Part shown: positions 56,686 to 64,000 of the stretch, one piece after another
Numbering within the stretch: the first letter of the stretch is position 1
Layout: each line of letters begins with the position of its first letter
From: Pseudoduganella namucuonensis
Lineage (GTDB): Bacteria > Pseudomonadota > Gammaproteobacteria > Burkholderiales > Burkholderiaceae_D
Direction of reading: 5' to 3'
Length of the DNA: 64,000 nt
Assembly: GCF_900116645.1 (NCBI RefSeq)
Contig: NZ_FPBO01000041.1
Span: forward strand, 1 to 64,000
Position numbers and translations under genes: made by a program
The notes under the pieces: model-generated
What the model saw: the letters and a program-made list of their open reading frames with translations, nothing else
Database searches by the model: none
Told to the model about the DNA's origin: nothing

Positions 56686-56712
56686 GGGTGCTACGGGTGC
56701 TACGGGTGCCGC
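56686..56712. repeat. Three 9-bp tandem repeats between porin and GMC genes
   Basis: GGGTGCTAC occurs twice in direct succession (56686-56703) and a third, altered copy GGGTGCCGC follows (56704-56712). They lie in the 60-base gap after the GMC stop codon. Slippage-type repeats; no function evident. Confidence 0.5.
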
Positions 56713-56715
56713 GCT

Positions 56716-58290
56716 TCAGATTTCCTTGCGTTTCATCGCGCCGGCGATGTACTCGGCCTGCCGGATCGCCAGCGCCACGATGGTCAGGGTGGGATTGGCG
56801 GCGGAGCTGGAGGTGAACTGGCTGCCGTCCGAGATGAACAGGTTCTTGATGTCGTGCGCCTGCCCCCACTTGTTGACGACGCCGTCGCGCGCCAGCGCGC
56901 TCATGCGGTTGGTGCCCATGTTGTGGCTGGCCGGGTAGGCCGGCATGTCGATCACGCGCGTGGCGCCGACCGCCTCGGACAGGCGGCGGAACTGGCGCAG
57001 GCCGTGCGCGGCGATGGCCTCGTCGTTGCTGTGGTAGGTCTTGGTGACGATGGGCACCGGCAGGCCGTACTGGTCCTTCTCGGTGGGGTGCAAGGTGATG
57101 CTGTTCTGCTCGCGCGCCATGTCCTCGCCGCACACCCACACGCAGCTCATGTGGTCGTACATGTCCAGCGCCGACGTCACCTCCCTGCCCCAGCCGCCGG
57201 GCTTCATGAAGGCCGCCGTGTAGGGCAGGCCGAGCGCCAGCCCCTCCAGGTAGTAGCCGCCGTTGAAGCCGCGCCGCGTGTCCAGGTCCACCTCGTCCGC
57301 CACCACGGCGCCGATGTCGAAGCCGCGGTACATATAGACCGGCTTGCGGTGGATGGCCAGCGCCGCCGCCGTGGCGTGGTTCATGTAGTTCTTGCCGACC
57401 TGGCCGGAGGAATTGGCCAGGCCGTCGCGGTAAAGGCTGGAGGCGGAATTGAGCAGCAGCCGCGGCGACTCGATGGAGTTGCCCGCCACGCACACCACAC
57501 GCGCCTTTTGCAGCTGGGTGCGGCCCTTGGCGTCCACGTACAGCACGCCGGACACCTTGCCCGACTTGTCATGCTCGATGCGCAACACCATGGCCTGCTG
57601 GCGCAATTCGGCGCGGTTGGTTTCCAGCGCGCGCGGGATCTCGGTATACAGGGTGGACCACTTGGCGCCGATTTTGCAGCCCTGCATGCAGAAGCCGATC
57701 TGCATGCAGGCCGGGCGGCCGTCGTTGGCCTTGCTGTTGGAGGCCACCGGCCGCACGATCTTCTTGTAGCCGATCTTGCGGGCGCCGGCCGCCATCACCT
57801 TGTAGTGGTTATTCTCCGGCATGGGCGGCATGCCGCTGGCTTCGGAACCGGCCACGCCCATCTTCTTCTCCGCCTTGTCGTAATAGGGCGCCAGGTCCTT
57901 GTAGGTGATGGGCCAGTCCAGCACATTGGCGCCCTCCACCTGGCCGTAGACCGTGCGGGTCTGGAAGTCGTGCGGCTGGAAGCGCAGCGCCACGCCCGAA
58001 AAGTGCACGGTGGAGCCGCCCACGCCCTTGACGATCCAGGCCGGCAGGTTGGGATAGGTCTTGGTGTGGTGCCAGCCGCCGGCCGAGATGCGCTTGTCCA
58101 GCCACGAGATCTTGTTGAACATCGCCCATTCGTCGTTCTCGAAATCGGCCTGCGTGTAGTGCTTGCCGGCCTCCAGGATCACGACCTTGACGCCGCGCTG
58201 GGCCAGTTCGTTGGCCAGCGTGCCGCCGCCCGCGCCCGAGCCGATGACGACGACCACGTCGCGGTCGCCGGTGCTGTATTTGATCGCCAT
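56716..58290 (-). CDS. GMC-family FAD oxidoreductase (alcohol/sugar dehydrogenase large subunit)
   Basis: 524 residues. FAD motif VVVIGSGAGGGTLANELAQRG at 14-34, GVGGSTVHFSGVALR, a cysteine-rich segment CMQIGFCMQGCKIGA seen in gluconate/sorbose-type membrane dehydrogenases, and the active-site pair at the C-terminus: SHNMGTNRMS (His) and ANPTLTIVALAIR (Asn). It lacks its own signal peptide; the Tat-exported small subunit encoded 21 bases upstream probably carries it to the periplasm. It would oxidise a hydroxyl group and feed electrons to a cytochrome c. Confidence 0.9.
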   Translation of the reverse strand: MAIKYSTGDRDVVVVIGSGAGGGTLANELAQRGVKVVILEAGKHYTQADFENDEWAMFNKISWLDKRISAGGWHHTKTYPNLPAWIVKGVGGSTVHFSGVALRFQPHDFQTRTVYGQVEGANVLDWPITYKDLAPYYDKAEKKMGVAGSEASGMPPMPENNHYKVMAAGARKIGYKKIVRPVASNSKANDGRPACMQIGFCMQGCKIGAKWSTLYTEIPRALETNRAELRQQAMVLRIEHDKSGKVSGVLYVDAKGRTQLQKARVVCVAGNSIESPRLLLNSASSLYRDGLANSSGQVGKNYMNHATAAALAIHRKPVYMYRGFDIGAVVADEVDLDTRRGFNGGYYLEGLALGLPYTAAFMKPGGWGREVTSALDMYDHMSCVWVCGEDMAREQNSITLHPTEKDQYGLPVPIVTKTYHSNDEAIAAHGLRQFRRLSEAVGATRVIDMPAYPASHNMGTNRMSALARDGVVNKWGQAHDIKNLFISDGSQFTSSSAANPTLTIVALAIRQAEYIAGAMKRKEI

Positions 58291-58311
58291 GCTTGTCTCC
58301 TCGTTTTTGCT

Positions 58312-58878
58312 TTAAATCCAGTCGATATCGTTGAAGCCGCGGTCGACGTAGCCGCCCTTCTCCCACGACGAGCCCTCGTAGCCGAACAGCGGGAACACCG
58401 CCTTGTTGTCGTACAGGCCGGTGACCAGGCCGCCGTGTATCTTCTGGAAGAACGGCGTCGCCTCGATGTCGCGCAGCACCGCCACGCGGTCCTCTTCCTT
58501 GTCGATGGCGAGGTAGTCCTTGCCGTGGCGCGCGCGGGCGCCCTGGTTCAGCAGCGCCACGCCGTCGGTCAACAGCGCCTTCAGCGCCGGGTCCTTCCTG
58601 GCTTGCGCGTCGTAGGGCGCGATGGCGTGCTGGTAGTACTTGTCGGCCAGCTTGTCGTGCGGGAAAATGTCGCGCGCCATGCGCAGCAGCACGGCGCCCG
58701 CCTCGCTTCCCAGCACCGTGAACGCCTGCGCCATCGCGGCGCCGGGGCCGGCGAGCAGCGCGCCCGCCGGCATCACGGTGACGCCGATCGACGCCAGTCC
58801 GCTGCCTTTGAGGAAGCCGCGCCGCGTCAGCGTCGCGGCCTTGCTGACCAGGCGCATGCGGGATTCCTTGTTGTCCAT
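58312..58878 (-). CDS. Gluconate 2-dehydrogenase subunit 3 family protein (Tat substrate)
   Basis: 188 residues. Twin-arginine signal TLTRRGFLKGSG at about 17-28 followed by a hydrophobic stretch ending AMAQA. The mature part (LLRMARDIFPHDKLADKYY; FFQKIHGGLVTGLYDN; GYVDRGFNDIDWI) matches the small subunit of GMC-type membrane dehydrogenases. It assembles with the FAD subunit in the cytoplasm and brings it across by the Tat system. It lies 37 bases after the lipoate-ligase-like gene and 21 bases before the GMC gene. Confidence 0.9.
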   Translation of the reverse strand: MDNKESRMRLVSKAATLTRRGFLKGSGLASIGVTVMPAGALLAGPGAAMAQAFTVLGSEAGAVLLRMARDIFPHDKLADKYYQHAIAPYDAQARKDPALKALLTDGVALLNQGARARHGKDYLAIDKEEDRVAVLRDIEATPFFQKIHGGLVTGLYDNKAVFPLFGYEGSSWEKGGYVDRGFNDIDWI

Positions 58879-58915
58879 GTCGTCTCCTTCGCTTGTAGTT
58901 GTGTGATCCGTGGTG

Positions 58916-59665
58916 TCAATAAATCTCGGCGCCGGAGGGCTCCGGGGCCAGTTCGAACAGCGCGTAGCTGAGCGCGCGCCGCAGCGGCGCGGCCACCGCG
59001 TCCAGCCAGTCCTCGCCGCCGGCCTCCTCCTCGCACGAGGTGTTGCAGGCGGCCAGCGCGGCGGCCTCGCTGTCCGGCCTTCCCAGCGCGCGGGTCAGCA
59101 GCAGCCAGTCGGGCCGCGCCAACTGCAGGCCGGCCACCAGCAGCACGCCGCCCCGCCGCCGCACTTGGGCCAGGCCGACGATCTTCCGGCGCCCCACCAC
59201 CACCTCCCATGGCGAATAGCCGCCATAGCAGGCCCAGGCCAGCCGCTCGCCGGCGTCGCGCTGCAGCGCCCGCGCCTCGTCCGGCGTGATCGCGTGGGCG
59301 GCGATGCCGAGGCTGCGCAACACGCCGGCATACAACTCGCCCAGCCAGCGGTAGCTGTGCACCAGTTGCTCCGATGCGAGCGGATGCCCGTGCGGCAGCA
59401 GCACCGAGGCGCTCAGCATCCATGGGCCGGTCAGCACCGCACCGCCGCCGGCCTGGCGCAGCACCAGGTCGATGCCACCGGCGGTGCCGCCGGCCAGCAA
59501 CGCGCGTTGCGAACAGCCCAGCACCACGGCGGGCGCGTCGTAACGCCACAGCTGCATGGCCGGGCCATCCGCAGGCCCGGCCAGTTGACGCGCGTTCCAG
59601 GCCTGTTCGTCGTGGCAGGTCGCCAGGACGGGCTGGCGCGGGGCGTTCCATAGCGGCGCGAACAT
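58916..59665 (-). CDS. Lipoate-protein ligase family protein
   Basis: 249 residues of the BPL/LplA/LipB fold. Binding-loop RQAGGGAVLTGPWMLS (about 70-85), and the catalytic lysine region VVGRRKIVGLAQVRRRGGVLL (about 155-175). It attaches lipoate, or octanoate, to a lipoyl-domain lysine. Starting one base after the E2 catalytic-domain gene stop, it is most likely the dedicated modifier of the free lipoyl domain at 60367-60615. It lacks the C-terminal LplA accessory domain, so it may use lipoyl-AMP or a carrier rather than perform both steps. Confidence 0.8.
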   Translation of the reverse strand: MFAPLWNAPRQPVLATCHDEQAWNARQLAGPADGPAMQLWRYDAPAVVLGCSQRALLAGGTAGGIDLVLRQAGGGAVLTGPWMLSASVLLPHGHPLASEQLVHSYRWLGELYAGVLRSLGIAAHAITPDEARALQRDAGERLAWACYGGYSPWEVVVGRRKIVGLAQVRRRGGVLLVAGLQLARPDWLLLTRALGRPDSEAAALAACNTSCEEEAGGEDWLDAVAAPLRRALSYALFELAPEPSGAEIY

Positions 59666-60367
59666 TTACAGCCCCTCGCAGGATTCCAGCCGCGCCTTCA
59701 GCTCCGCGAGGAACAGCGCGGCCGGGTTGCCGTCGATGGCGCGATGGTCGAACACCAGCGACAAGGTGGTCATCGGCACGATCAGCAGCTTGCCGCCCTG
59801 GACCACGGGCCTGTCGGCCACGCGCGCCAGCCCGAGGATGCCGACCTGCGGCGGGTTCAGGATGGGCGTGAACCAGTCCACGCCCGCGGCGCCCAGGCTG
59901 CTGACGGTGAAGGTGCCTCCCTGGTAGGCCTTCGGCGGCAGCTTGCCGGCCCGCGCGCCGGTCGCCAGCGCCACCGCCTCGGCGGCCAATTGCTCGATGC
60001 TCTTGGTGTCGGCGTCGCGTATCACCGGCACCGCCAGGCCCTCGTCCAGCGCCACCGCCAGGTTCAGGTGCACGCCGGGCATGTGCTCGATGGCGCCGTC
60101 GCGCATCAGCGCGTTCATGGCCGGGTGGTTGCGCAGCGTGAGCGCCAGCGCGCGCAGCACGATGGGCGTGATGCTCAGGCGCGTGCCGGGACCGGCGCGT
60201 TCCTGCAGGCGCGTGCGCAGCAGTTGGCAGCGGCGCATGTCCACCTCCATCCCCAGCGCCACGCGGGGCGCTTGCCAGCCGGCCGTCATGTTGCGCGCGA
60301 TGCTGCCGCGTATGCCCTTGAGGGGGACCAGCACCGGCGCGGCCGCATCGATGGCGTGGCCGTCCAT
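59666..60367 (-). CDS. 2-oxoacid/acetoin dehydrogenase E2, catalytic domain only
   Basis: 233 residues, against 370-450 for ordinary E2 proteins. It begins almost at once with the catalytic domain (VPLKGIRGSIARNMTAGW) and ends with the active-site motif VFDHRAIDGNPAALF. Lipoyl domain, linker and E1/E3-binding domain are absent from this chain. The lipoyl domain is encoded by the overlapping upstream gene (TGATG junction). It should transfer the acyl group from lipoyl to CoA. How E1 and E3 are held without the binding domain is unclear. Confidence 0.85.
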   Translation of the reverse strand: MDGHAIDAAAPVLVPLKGIRGSIARNMTAGWQAPRVALGMEVDMRRCQLLRTRLQERAGPGTRLSITPIVLRALALTLRNHPAMNALMRDGAIEHMPGVHLNLAVALDEGLAVPVIRDADTKSIEQLAAEAVALATGARAGKLPPKAYQGGTFTVSSLGAAGVDWFTPILNPPQVGILGLARVADRPVVQGGKLLIVPMTTLSLVFDHRAIDGNPAALFLAELKARLESCEGL

Positions 60368-60615
60368 CACGCCGCCCGCAACGTGGCCAGCGGCTTGCCT
60401 TGGGCGACCGTGGCGTCGGCCTCGATCAGCACCTGGTCGAGCACACCGTCCTCCGGCGCCAGCACGTCGATGCTGGTCTTGACCATGACGACGACGGCGA
60501 CGCTCTGCCCGGCCTTGACGCTGTCGCCCGGCTTCACCAGCCACTGCTCCAGCAGGGCCTCGGTGCCCGGCTCCACGTCCTGCCATGCGTCCTGGGGTAA
60601 ATGAATTTCGCTCAT
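60367..60615 (-). CDS. Free-standing lipoyl-domain protein
   Basis: 82 residues, one biotinyl/lipoyl domain and nothing else: EPGTEALLEQWLVKPGDSVK, the modified lysine in VMVKTSIDVLAPEDG (about residue 46), and GVLDQVLIEADATV. It is the swinging arm for the split dehydrogenase complex and the presumed target of the ligase-like protein two genes downstream. Its start overlaps the E1 beta stop by 4 bases and its stop overlaps the E2 start by one, so stoichiometric coupled translation is expected. Confidence 0.88.
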   Translation of the reverse strand: MSEIHLPQDAWQDVEPGTEALLEQWLVKPGDSVKAGQSVAVVVMVKTSIDVLAPEDGVLDQVLIEADATVAQGKPLATLRAA

Positions 60616-61661
60616 GCTGCTTTCCTTTCAATGATGTTGGCGGATACGAGTTCGCGCGCGGCGGCGACGATGCCGTCCACTTGCGGAATGACGAATTGCT
60701 CCAGCGGGCGCGCGTAGGGGATGGGCACGTCCGGCACGGCCAGCCGTTTCACCGGCGCGCGCAGGGTCACGCTGTCGAGGTTCTCGGCGACGATGGCGGC
60801 GATCTCGCCGCTCAGGCCGAAGCTCAGGTAATCCTCGTCGGCGATCAGCAGGCGCCCGGTCTTGCGCACCGAATCGAGAATGGCCTGGCGGTCCAGCGGC
60901 ACGATGGTGCGCAGGTCGATGACCTCGGCGTTGATGCCCTCCTTCGCCAGTTCGGCGGCGGCCAGCACGGCCTTTTGCACCATCTGGCTCAGGGTCACGA
61001 TGGTCACGTCGGCGCCCTCGCGCACCACGCGCGCCTGGCCGAAGGGAATGGCGTACGCCTCCTCCGGCACCTCGTTGGTGCTGCCCTCGAAGTAGGACAT
61101 CCACGGCAGGCCCATGATCCCCTTGTGGAACATGAACACCACCGGGTTGTTGTCGCGGATGGACTGGATCATCAAGCCCTTGGCGTCGTAGGCGTTGGAC
61201 GGCACCACCACCTTCATGCCCGGCAGGTGGGCGAAGGTGGCGTACAGGCACTGGGAGTGCTGGGCGGCGTCGTTGTAGCCGCCGCCGATGCCGGTCATCA
61301 GCACCATCGGCAGGCTGATGTTGCCGCCCGCCATATAGGTGTTCTTGGCCATGTGGTTGTAGATCATGTCCATGCACACGCCGAAGAAATCGACGAACAT
61401 CAGTTCGGCGATCGGCCGCATGCCCTCGGCGGCGGCGCCGATGGCCGCGCCGATGAAGGCGGTCTCGGAGATCGGCGTGTCCATGATGCGGTCCTTGCCG
61501 AACCTGGCCAGCAGGCCGGTGGTGGCGCCGAAGATGCCGCCGTACTTGCCGACGTCCTCGCCCAGCACGAACACCTCGGGGTCTTGCTGCATTTCCTGCG
61601 CGATGGCCTCGGCGATCGCTTGCGCCATCGTCATGCGGCGCGCGGTGTCATTGATACTCAT
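60612..61661 (-). CDS. 2-oxoacid/acetoin dehydrogenase E1 component, beta subunit
   Basis: 349 residues. The thiamine-diphosphate-binding half shows EDVGKYGGIFGATTGLLARFG, DTPISETAFIGAAIGAA and ELMFVDFFGVCMDMIYNHMAK, with the transketolase C-terminal domain after about residue 200 (VTIVTLSQMVQKA; EVIDLRTIVPLD). It pairs with the alpha subunit encoded 24 bases upstream. GGAG lies before ATG 61661; a TTG start at 61676 is less likely. Similarity is to AcoB-type and branched-chain/pyruvate E1 beta proteins; substrate not decided by sequence. Confidence 0.9.
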   Translation of the reverse strand: MSINDTARRMTMAQAIAEAIAQEMQQDPEVFVLGEDVGKYGGIFGATTGLLARFGKDRIMDTPISETAFIGAAIGAAAEGMRPIAELMFVDFFGVCMDMIYNHMAKNTYMAGGNISLPMVLMTGIGGGYNDAAQHSQCLYATFAHLPGMKVVVPSNAYDAKGLMIQSIRDNNPVVFMFHKGIMGLPWMSYFEGSTNEVPEEAYAIPFGQARVVREGADVTIVTLSQMVQKAVLAAAELAKEGINAEVIDLRTIVPLDRQAILDSVRKTGRLLIADEDYLSFGLSGEIAAIVAENLDSVTLRAPVKRLAVPDVPIPYARPLEQFVIPQVDGIVAAARELVSANIIERKAA

Positions 61662-61685
61662 AGTCTTGGTCTCCAATGGGTGGTG

Positions 61686-62693
61686 TCAGCAAAACACGTG
61701 CCGCAGCGCGTCTTCCGGCGCGGGGTCCGGGCTGTTGCGGGCGAAGGCGTAGGCCTCGGCCACGCGCGCCTTGGCGCCGGCCACCAGCTCGGCGTCGGCC
61801 GCGTCGTCCAGCAGGCCGTGGGCGCGCAGGAAGGCGGCCAGTTGCGGGATCGGATCGTTCTTGCGCGCCTGCTCGGCCTCGCCCTTGGCGCGGTACACCT
61901 CCGGGTCCCCCTGGAAGTGGCCGTGGTAGCGGTCCGTCTTCACTTCGATCAGGGTCGGTCCCTCGCCGCGGCGGGCGCGCGCCACCGCCGCGCCGGCGGC
62001 CTCGAACACGTCCAGCGCGCTGTTGCGCTCGACCAGGATGCCGTGCATGCCGTAGGCCGCGGCGCGGTCGGAGTTGTTGGCGATGGCGGTGGAATCGGTC
62101 TTCTCCACCGAGATCGCGTACTTGTTGTCTTCGCAGATGAAGATCACCGGCAGCTTCCACAGCGCGGCCAGGTTCATGGACTCGTGGAAGGCGCCCTGGT
62201 TGGTGGCGCCCTCGCCGAAGAAGGCCACCGCCACCGCGTCGGTGCCGCGCTTTTTCGCCGCCAGCGCGGCGCCGCAGGCCGGCGGCATGCTGGCGCCGAC
62301 GATGCCGCTGCAGCTGAATTTCACGGCCGGGTCGAACAGGTGCATGTGGCCGCCCTTGCCGCGTCCCAGGCCCGTGGCCTTGCCGAACATCTCGGCCGTC
62401 ATCTCCGGCATGCGCACGCCTTTCGCGATGGCGAAGTGGTGCGAGCGGTGCGCGCCGACCACGGTGTCGTCCGCGCGCAGGTGGGCGCAGACGCCGACCG
62501 CCACCGGCTCCTGCCCCGCCGCCAGGTGCATCTCGCCGGGCACGGGACCGGAGCCGATGTCGAAGGCCAGGCCTTTCTGGATATTCGGCGGCAGCTTGCC
62601 TTCCAGGTAGACCTTGACCATGGTGTCTTCGAATTCACGGATCGCGATCATGGTCTGGTACATCCAGATCAACTGCTCTGACGTGTGTTCCAT
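61686..62693 (-). CDS. 2-oxoacid/acetoin dehydrogenase E1 component, alpha subunit
   Basis: 335 residues. Thiamine-diphosphate motif FGEGATNQGAFHESMNLAALW (GDG-like start through N) near 165-185, plus GKGGHMHLFD and HRSHHFAIAKGV. GEMHLAAGQEPVAVGV is the form seen in acetoin dehydrogenase AcoA and relatives. It decarboxylates or cleaves the substrate and passes the acyl group to lipoate with the beta subunit. First gene of the operon, with a very strong AAAGGAGGAG ribosome site and the sigma-54-like promoter 46-60 bases upstream, as known for aco operons of Cupriavidus and Pseudomonas. Confidence 0.88.
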   Translation of the reverse strand: MEHTSEQLIWMYQTMIAIREFEDTMVKVYLEGKLPPNIQKGLAFDIGSGPVPGEMHLAAGQEPVAVGVCAHLRADDTVVGAHRSHHFAIAKGVRMPEMTAEMFGKATGLGRGKGGHMHLFDPAVKFSCSGIVGASMPPACGAALAAKKRGTDAVAVAFFGEGATNQGAFHESMNLAALWKLPVIFICEDNKYAISVEKTDSTAIANNSDRAAAYGMHGILVERNSALDVFEAAGAAVARARRGEGPTLIEVKTDRYHGHFQGDPEVYRAKGEAEQARKNDPIPQLAAFLRAHGLLDDAADAELVAGAKARVAEAYAFARNSPDPAPEDALRHVFC

Positions 62694-62738
62694 TTACTCC
62701 TCCTTTGGTTATGACTGCGTGTTCTTCACCGGTATTTC

Positions 62739-62753
62739 GCAACAACCATGCCA
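62739..62753 (-). promoter_or_regulatory. Sigma-54-like promoter of the ten-gene operon
   Basis: Read on the minus strand: TGGCAT-GGTTG-TTGC, with GG and GC 12 bases apart; only the sixth base departs from TGGCAC-N5-TTGC. The predicted start is about 34 bases before the E1 alpha ATG. About 75-90 bases further upstream TGTC (62826-62829) and GACA (62841-62844) form an inverted pair that could be an activator site. No activator gene is visible; it may lie beyond the right edge. Confidence 0.65.
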
Positions 62754-62867
62754 GCCGAAAAAGCCGGTTTGAACGCGATACGGCCCGCCGTTGCGGGGCT
62801 TTTGCGCGACGGTTGGCACGGCAGTTGTCTCAATCGCGGCGACAGGTGTAGCGCCGCGGGCGGTCCG

Positions 62868-64000
62868 TCACAGCGCGGCGACGATGCGCTCGGCCAGCCA
62901 GAACAGGGACACGGTCGCGCAGGCCAGCGCCACGCAGCTTTGCAGCCGCGGCGCCCATTCCGCGCGCCAGGCTTGCATGGCGCGCAGCGCCAGCCAGGCC
63001 AGACCGGCAACCAGCAGCTGGCCCGCTTCGACGCCGAGGTTGAAGAACAGCAGCGTGGCCAGCGGCGGCGCGCTGCTGTCGGCCAGCAGTTCGCGCAGGC
63101 CGAAGGCCAGGCCGTAGCCATGCACCAGGCCCACGGCGGCGACCGACGGCAGGCCGGCGCCTCGGCCGCGGTGCAGCGCCGCCAGCGCGGCGCCCAGCAG
63201 CGACAGGGCGATCGCCACCTCCACCCAAGGCTGGAACCAGCCGCCGGAGGGCATCCAGCCGAACAGGCCGGCGCCCAGCGACAGCGAGTGGCCGACGCTG
63301 AACGCCGTGATGCGCCAGGCGATGGGCTTGAGGCGCAGTGGCCCCAGCACCAGGCAAAGGACGAACAGCAGGTGGTCCCAGCCTTGCAATATGTGTTCGC
63401 ATCCCGCCAGCAGGAACATGCGCGCGGCGCCGAGCAGCGAAGGGTTCAGCGGAACCGGCGACGCCAGCGGACCGGCGGCGGTGTGGGTGCGCACCGCGCC
63501 GCCCTCGTGGAAGAACAGCACGTTGGCGATGTCGGCGAGGCCGCCGGGATCGGCGTCGGCCAGGCTTGAGAAGGACAGCGGCGGGTAGCCGGCCGCGCCG
63601 GCCGCGACGGGATAAAGCAGCTCGGCGTCCACCAGCACGTGCCGGGTTTCGGTGAGCTCGGGGGCCGCGCCTGACGCGGCGCCGGCGTCCGTGTGCGCCG
63701 CGACGCGCGCCTGGGCCAGCGTGGTGAACGGCGGCACCCGGCCGCGCCTGTGGATGCGCACCGCCAGCACCCGCGCCGTCACGGCCTCTCCGTTGGCGCT
63801 GAGCCGGTGGCCGTCCGCCAGCAGGCGGCCAACCCGCTCCAGCCGCGCCTGCGCGGCGGCCGTGTCCAGGTAGTGGAACAGACGGCCGCTTTCGAGGCGG
63901 TTGTAACCGATGTCGCCGGAGCGCGGCAGCAGCGGCAGCGACAGCCGCACGTAGGCCGCGAGGCCGTCCGCGCGCGGCTCGAAGTGGACCACGCGCACCA
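62868..64000 (-). CDS. HupE/UreJ-family membrane protein, C-terminal part (cut by window edge)
   Basis: At least 376 residues visible. The first half is a periplasmic-looking domain; the second has about six membrane segments with GWDHLLFVLCLVLGPL and AFSVGHSLSLGAG, whose histidines and aspartate typify the HupE/UreJ type 2 family, proposed metal (nickel/cobalt) permease-like proteins. The true start and signal peptide lie beyond the right edge; the GTG at 63998 is internal. The 174-base gap to the E1 alpha gene holds only that operon's promoter region; this gene's own promoter is not in the window. Confidence 0.82.
   Translation of the reverse strand, partial: VRVVHFEPRADGLAAYVRLSLPLLPRSGDIGYNRLESGRLFHYLDTAAAQARLERVGRLLADGHRLSANGEAVTARVLAVRIHRRGRVPPFTTLAQARVAAHTDAGAASGAAPELTETRHVLVDAELLYPVAAGAAGYPPLSFSSLADADPGGLADIANVLFFHEGGAVRTHTAAGPLASPVPLNPSLLGAARMFLLAGCEHILQGWDHLLFVLCLVLGPLRLKPIAWRITAFSVGHSLSLGAGLFGWMPSGGWFQPWVEVAIALSLLGAALAALHRGRGAGLPSVAAVGLVHGYGLAFGLRELLADSSAPPLATLLFFNLGVEAGQLLVAGLAWLALRAMQAWRAEWAPRLQSCVALACATVSLFWLAERIVAAL

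Noticed and set aside
55408..58971. Very long plus-strand open frame antisense to the GMC/porin operon
   Set aside because: Its translation is low-complexity (A, G, H, R, V) as expected from the complement of GC-rich codons; the minus-strand genes have clear families, ribosome sites and signals.
59666..60615. Lipoyl and E2 genes as one frameshifted E2
   Set aside because: The junction is a clean TGATG coupling, the catalytic chain starts right at its domain, and the linker and binding domain are missing altogether, so one indel would not restore a normal E2.
62814..62828. Plus-strand sigma-54-like sequence TGGCACGGCAGTTGT
   Set aside because: It has GT instead of GC at -12 and points toward the end of a leftward gene, with no rightward gene to drive.

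Overview
The window looks like a chromosomal segment of a GC-rich betaproteobacterium of the Oxalobacteraceae (Massilia/Duganella/Janthinobacterium type). The evidence is a PEP-CTERM exosortase substrate, many c-di-GMP and two-component genes, an olsB-like ornithine lipid gene, an alanine/lysine-rich histone-H1-like protein, and dispersed palindromes built on GGGGACAGACC. Assignment to family level is inference from gene content; no rRNA, tRNA, CRISPR array or prophage was seen.

Layout. 0-2 kb: the cut end of an IS1595-type transposase, a palindrome, a PEP-CTERM protein and a MarR regulator. 2-8.6 kb: a split nucleoside/purine (BMP-type) uptake system. ATPase and two permeases lie leftward; a GntR regulator, a Tsx-like outer-membrane channel and the BMP binding protein lie rightward. 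Both transport units carry sigma-54-like promoters, and GntR-type palindromes lie between them. 8.7-12.5 kb: a LysR regulator, NAD-type glutamate dehydrogenase and a short malic enzyme whose leader contains a terminator. 12.6-28.3 kb: an interrupted selenium/thiol-histidine region with a DUF885 protein, a SenA-like EgtB paralogue divergent from selD, egtB-egtD, and a five-gene transporter operon resembling the putative selenate family. Embedded in it are a hydrolase, leuA with a leucine leader peptide, and a chemoreceptor.

28.4-47 kb: regulators (small HTH protein, TetR with tandem operators), olsB, the H1-like protein, a three-gene signalling operon (periplasmic binding protein, hybrid kinase with Hpt, HD-GYP regulator), exopolyphosphatase, a degenerate GGDEF protein, a spermidine-synthase-like protein, a CHASE-PAS-GGDEF-EAL protein, a thioesterase, several small proteins and a CitE-like lyase. 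47-53.2 kb: a GH30 lipoprotein and a TonB receptor-YfiR-hybrid kinase operon.

53.3-62.7 kb: one leftward ten-gene operon running from a sigma-54-like promoter to an intrinsic terminator. It encodes E1 alpha, E1 beta, a free lipoyl-domain protein, an E2 catalytic domain, a lipoate-ligase-like protein, a Tat-exported small subunit, a GMC flavoenzyme, a porin, a PQQ dehydrogenase and a cytochrome c. The set suggests periplasmic oxidation of an alcohol followed by acetoin-dehydrogenase-like cleavage of the product in the cytoplasm. The right edge cuts a HupE/UreJ-type membrane protein.

Most striking signals: (1) a 28-codon leader upstream of leuA with five rare CTA leucine codons, whose ATG coincides with the predicted transcription start; (2) the sigma-54 ten-gene oxidation/cleavage operon with a split E2; (3) the SenA-like protein in which two predicted iron-ligand histidines are arginine; (4) a terminator/alternative-stem (possible pseudoknot) element before the malic enzyme gene.
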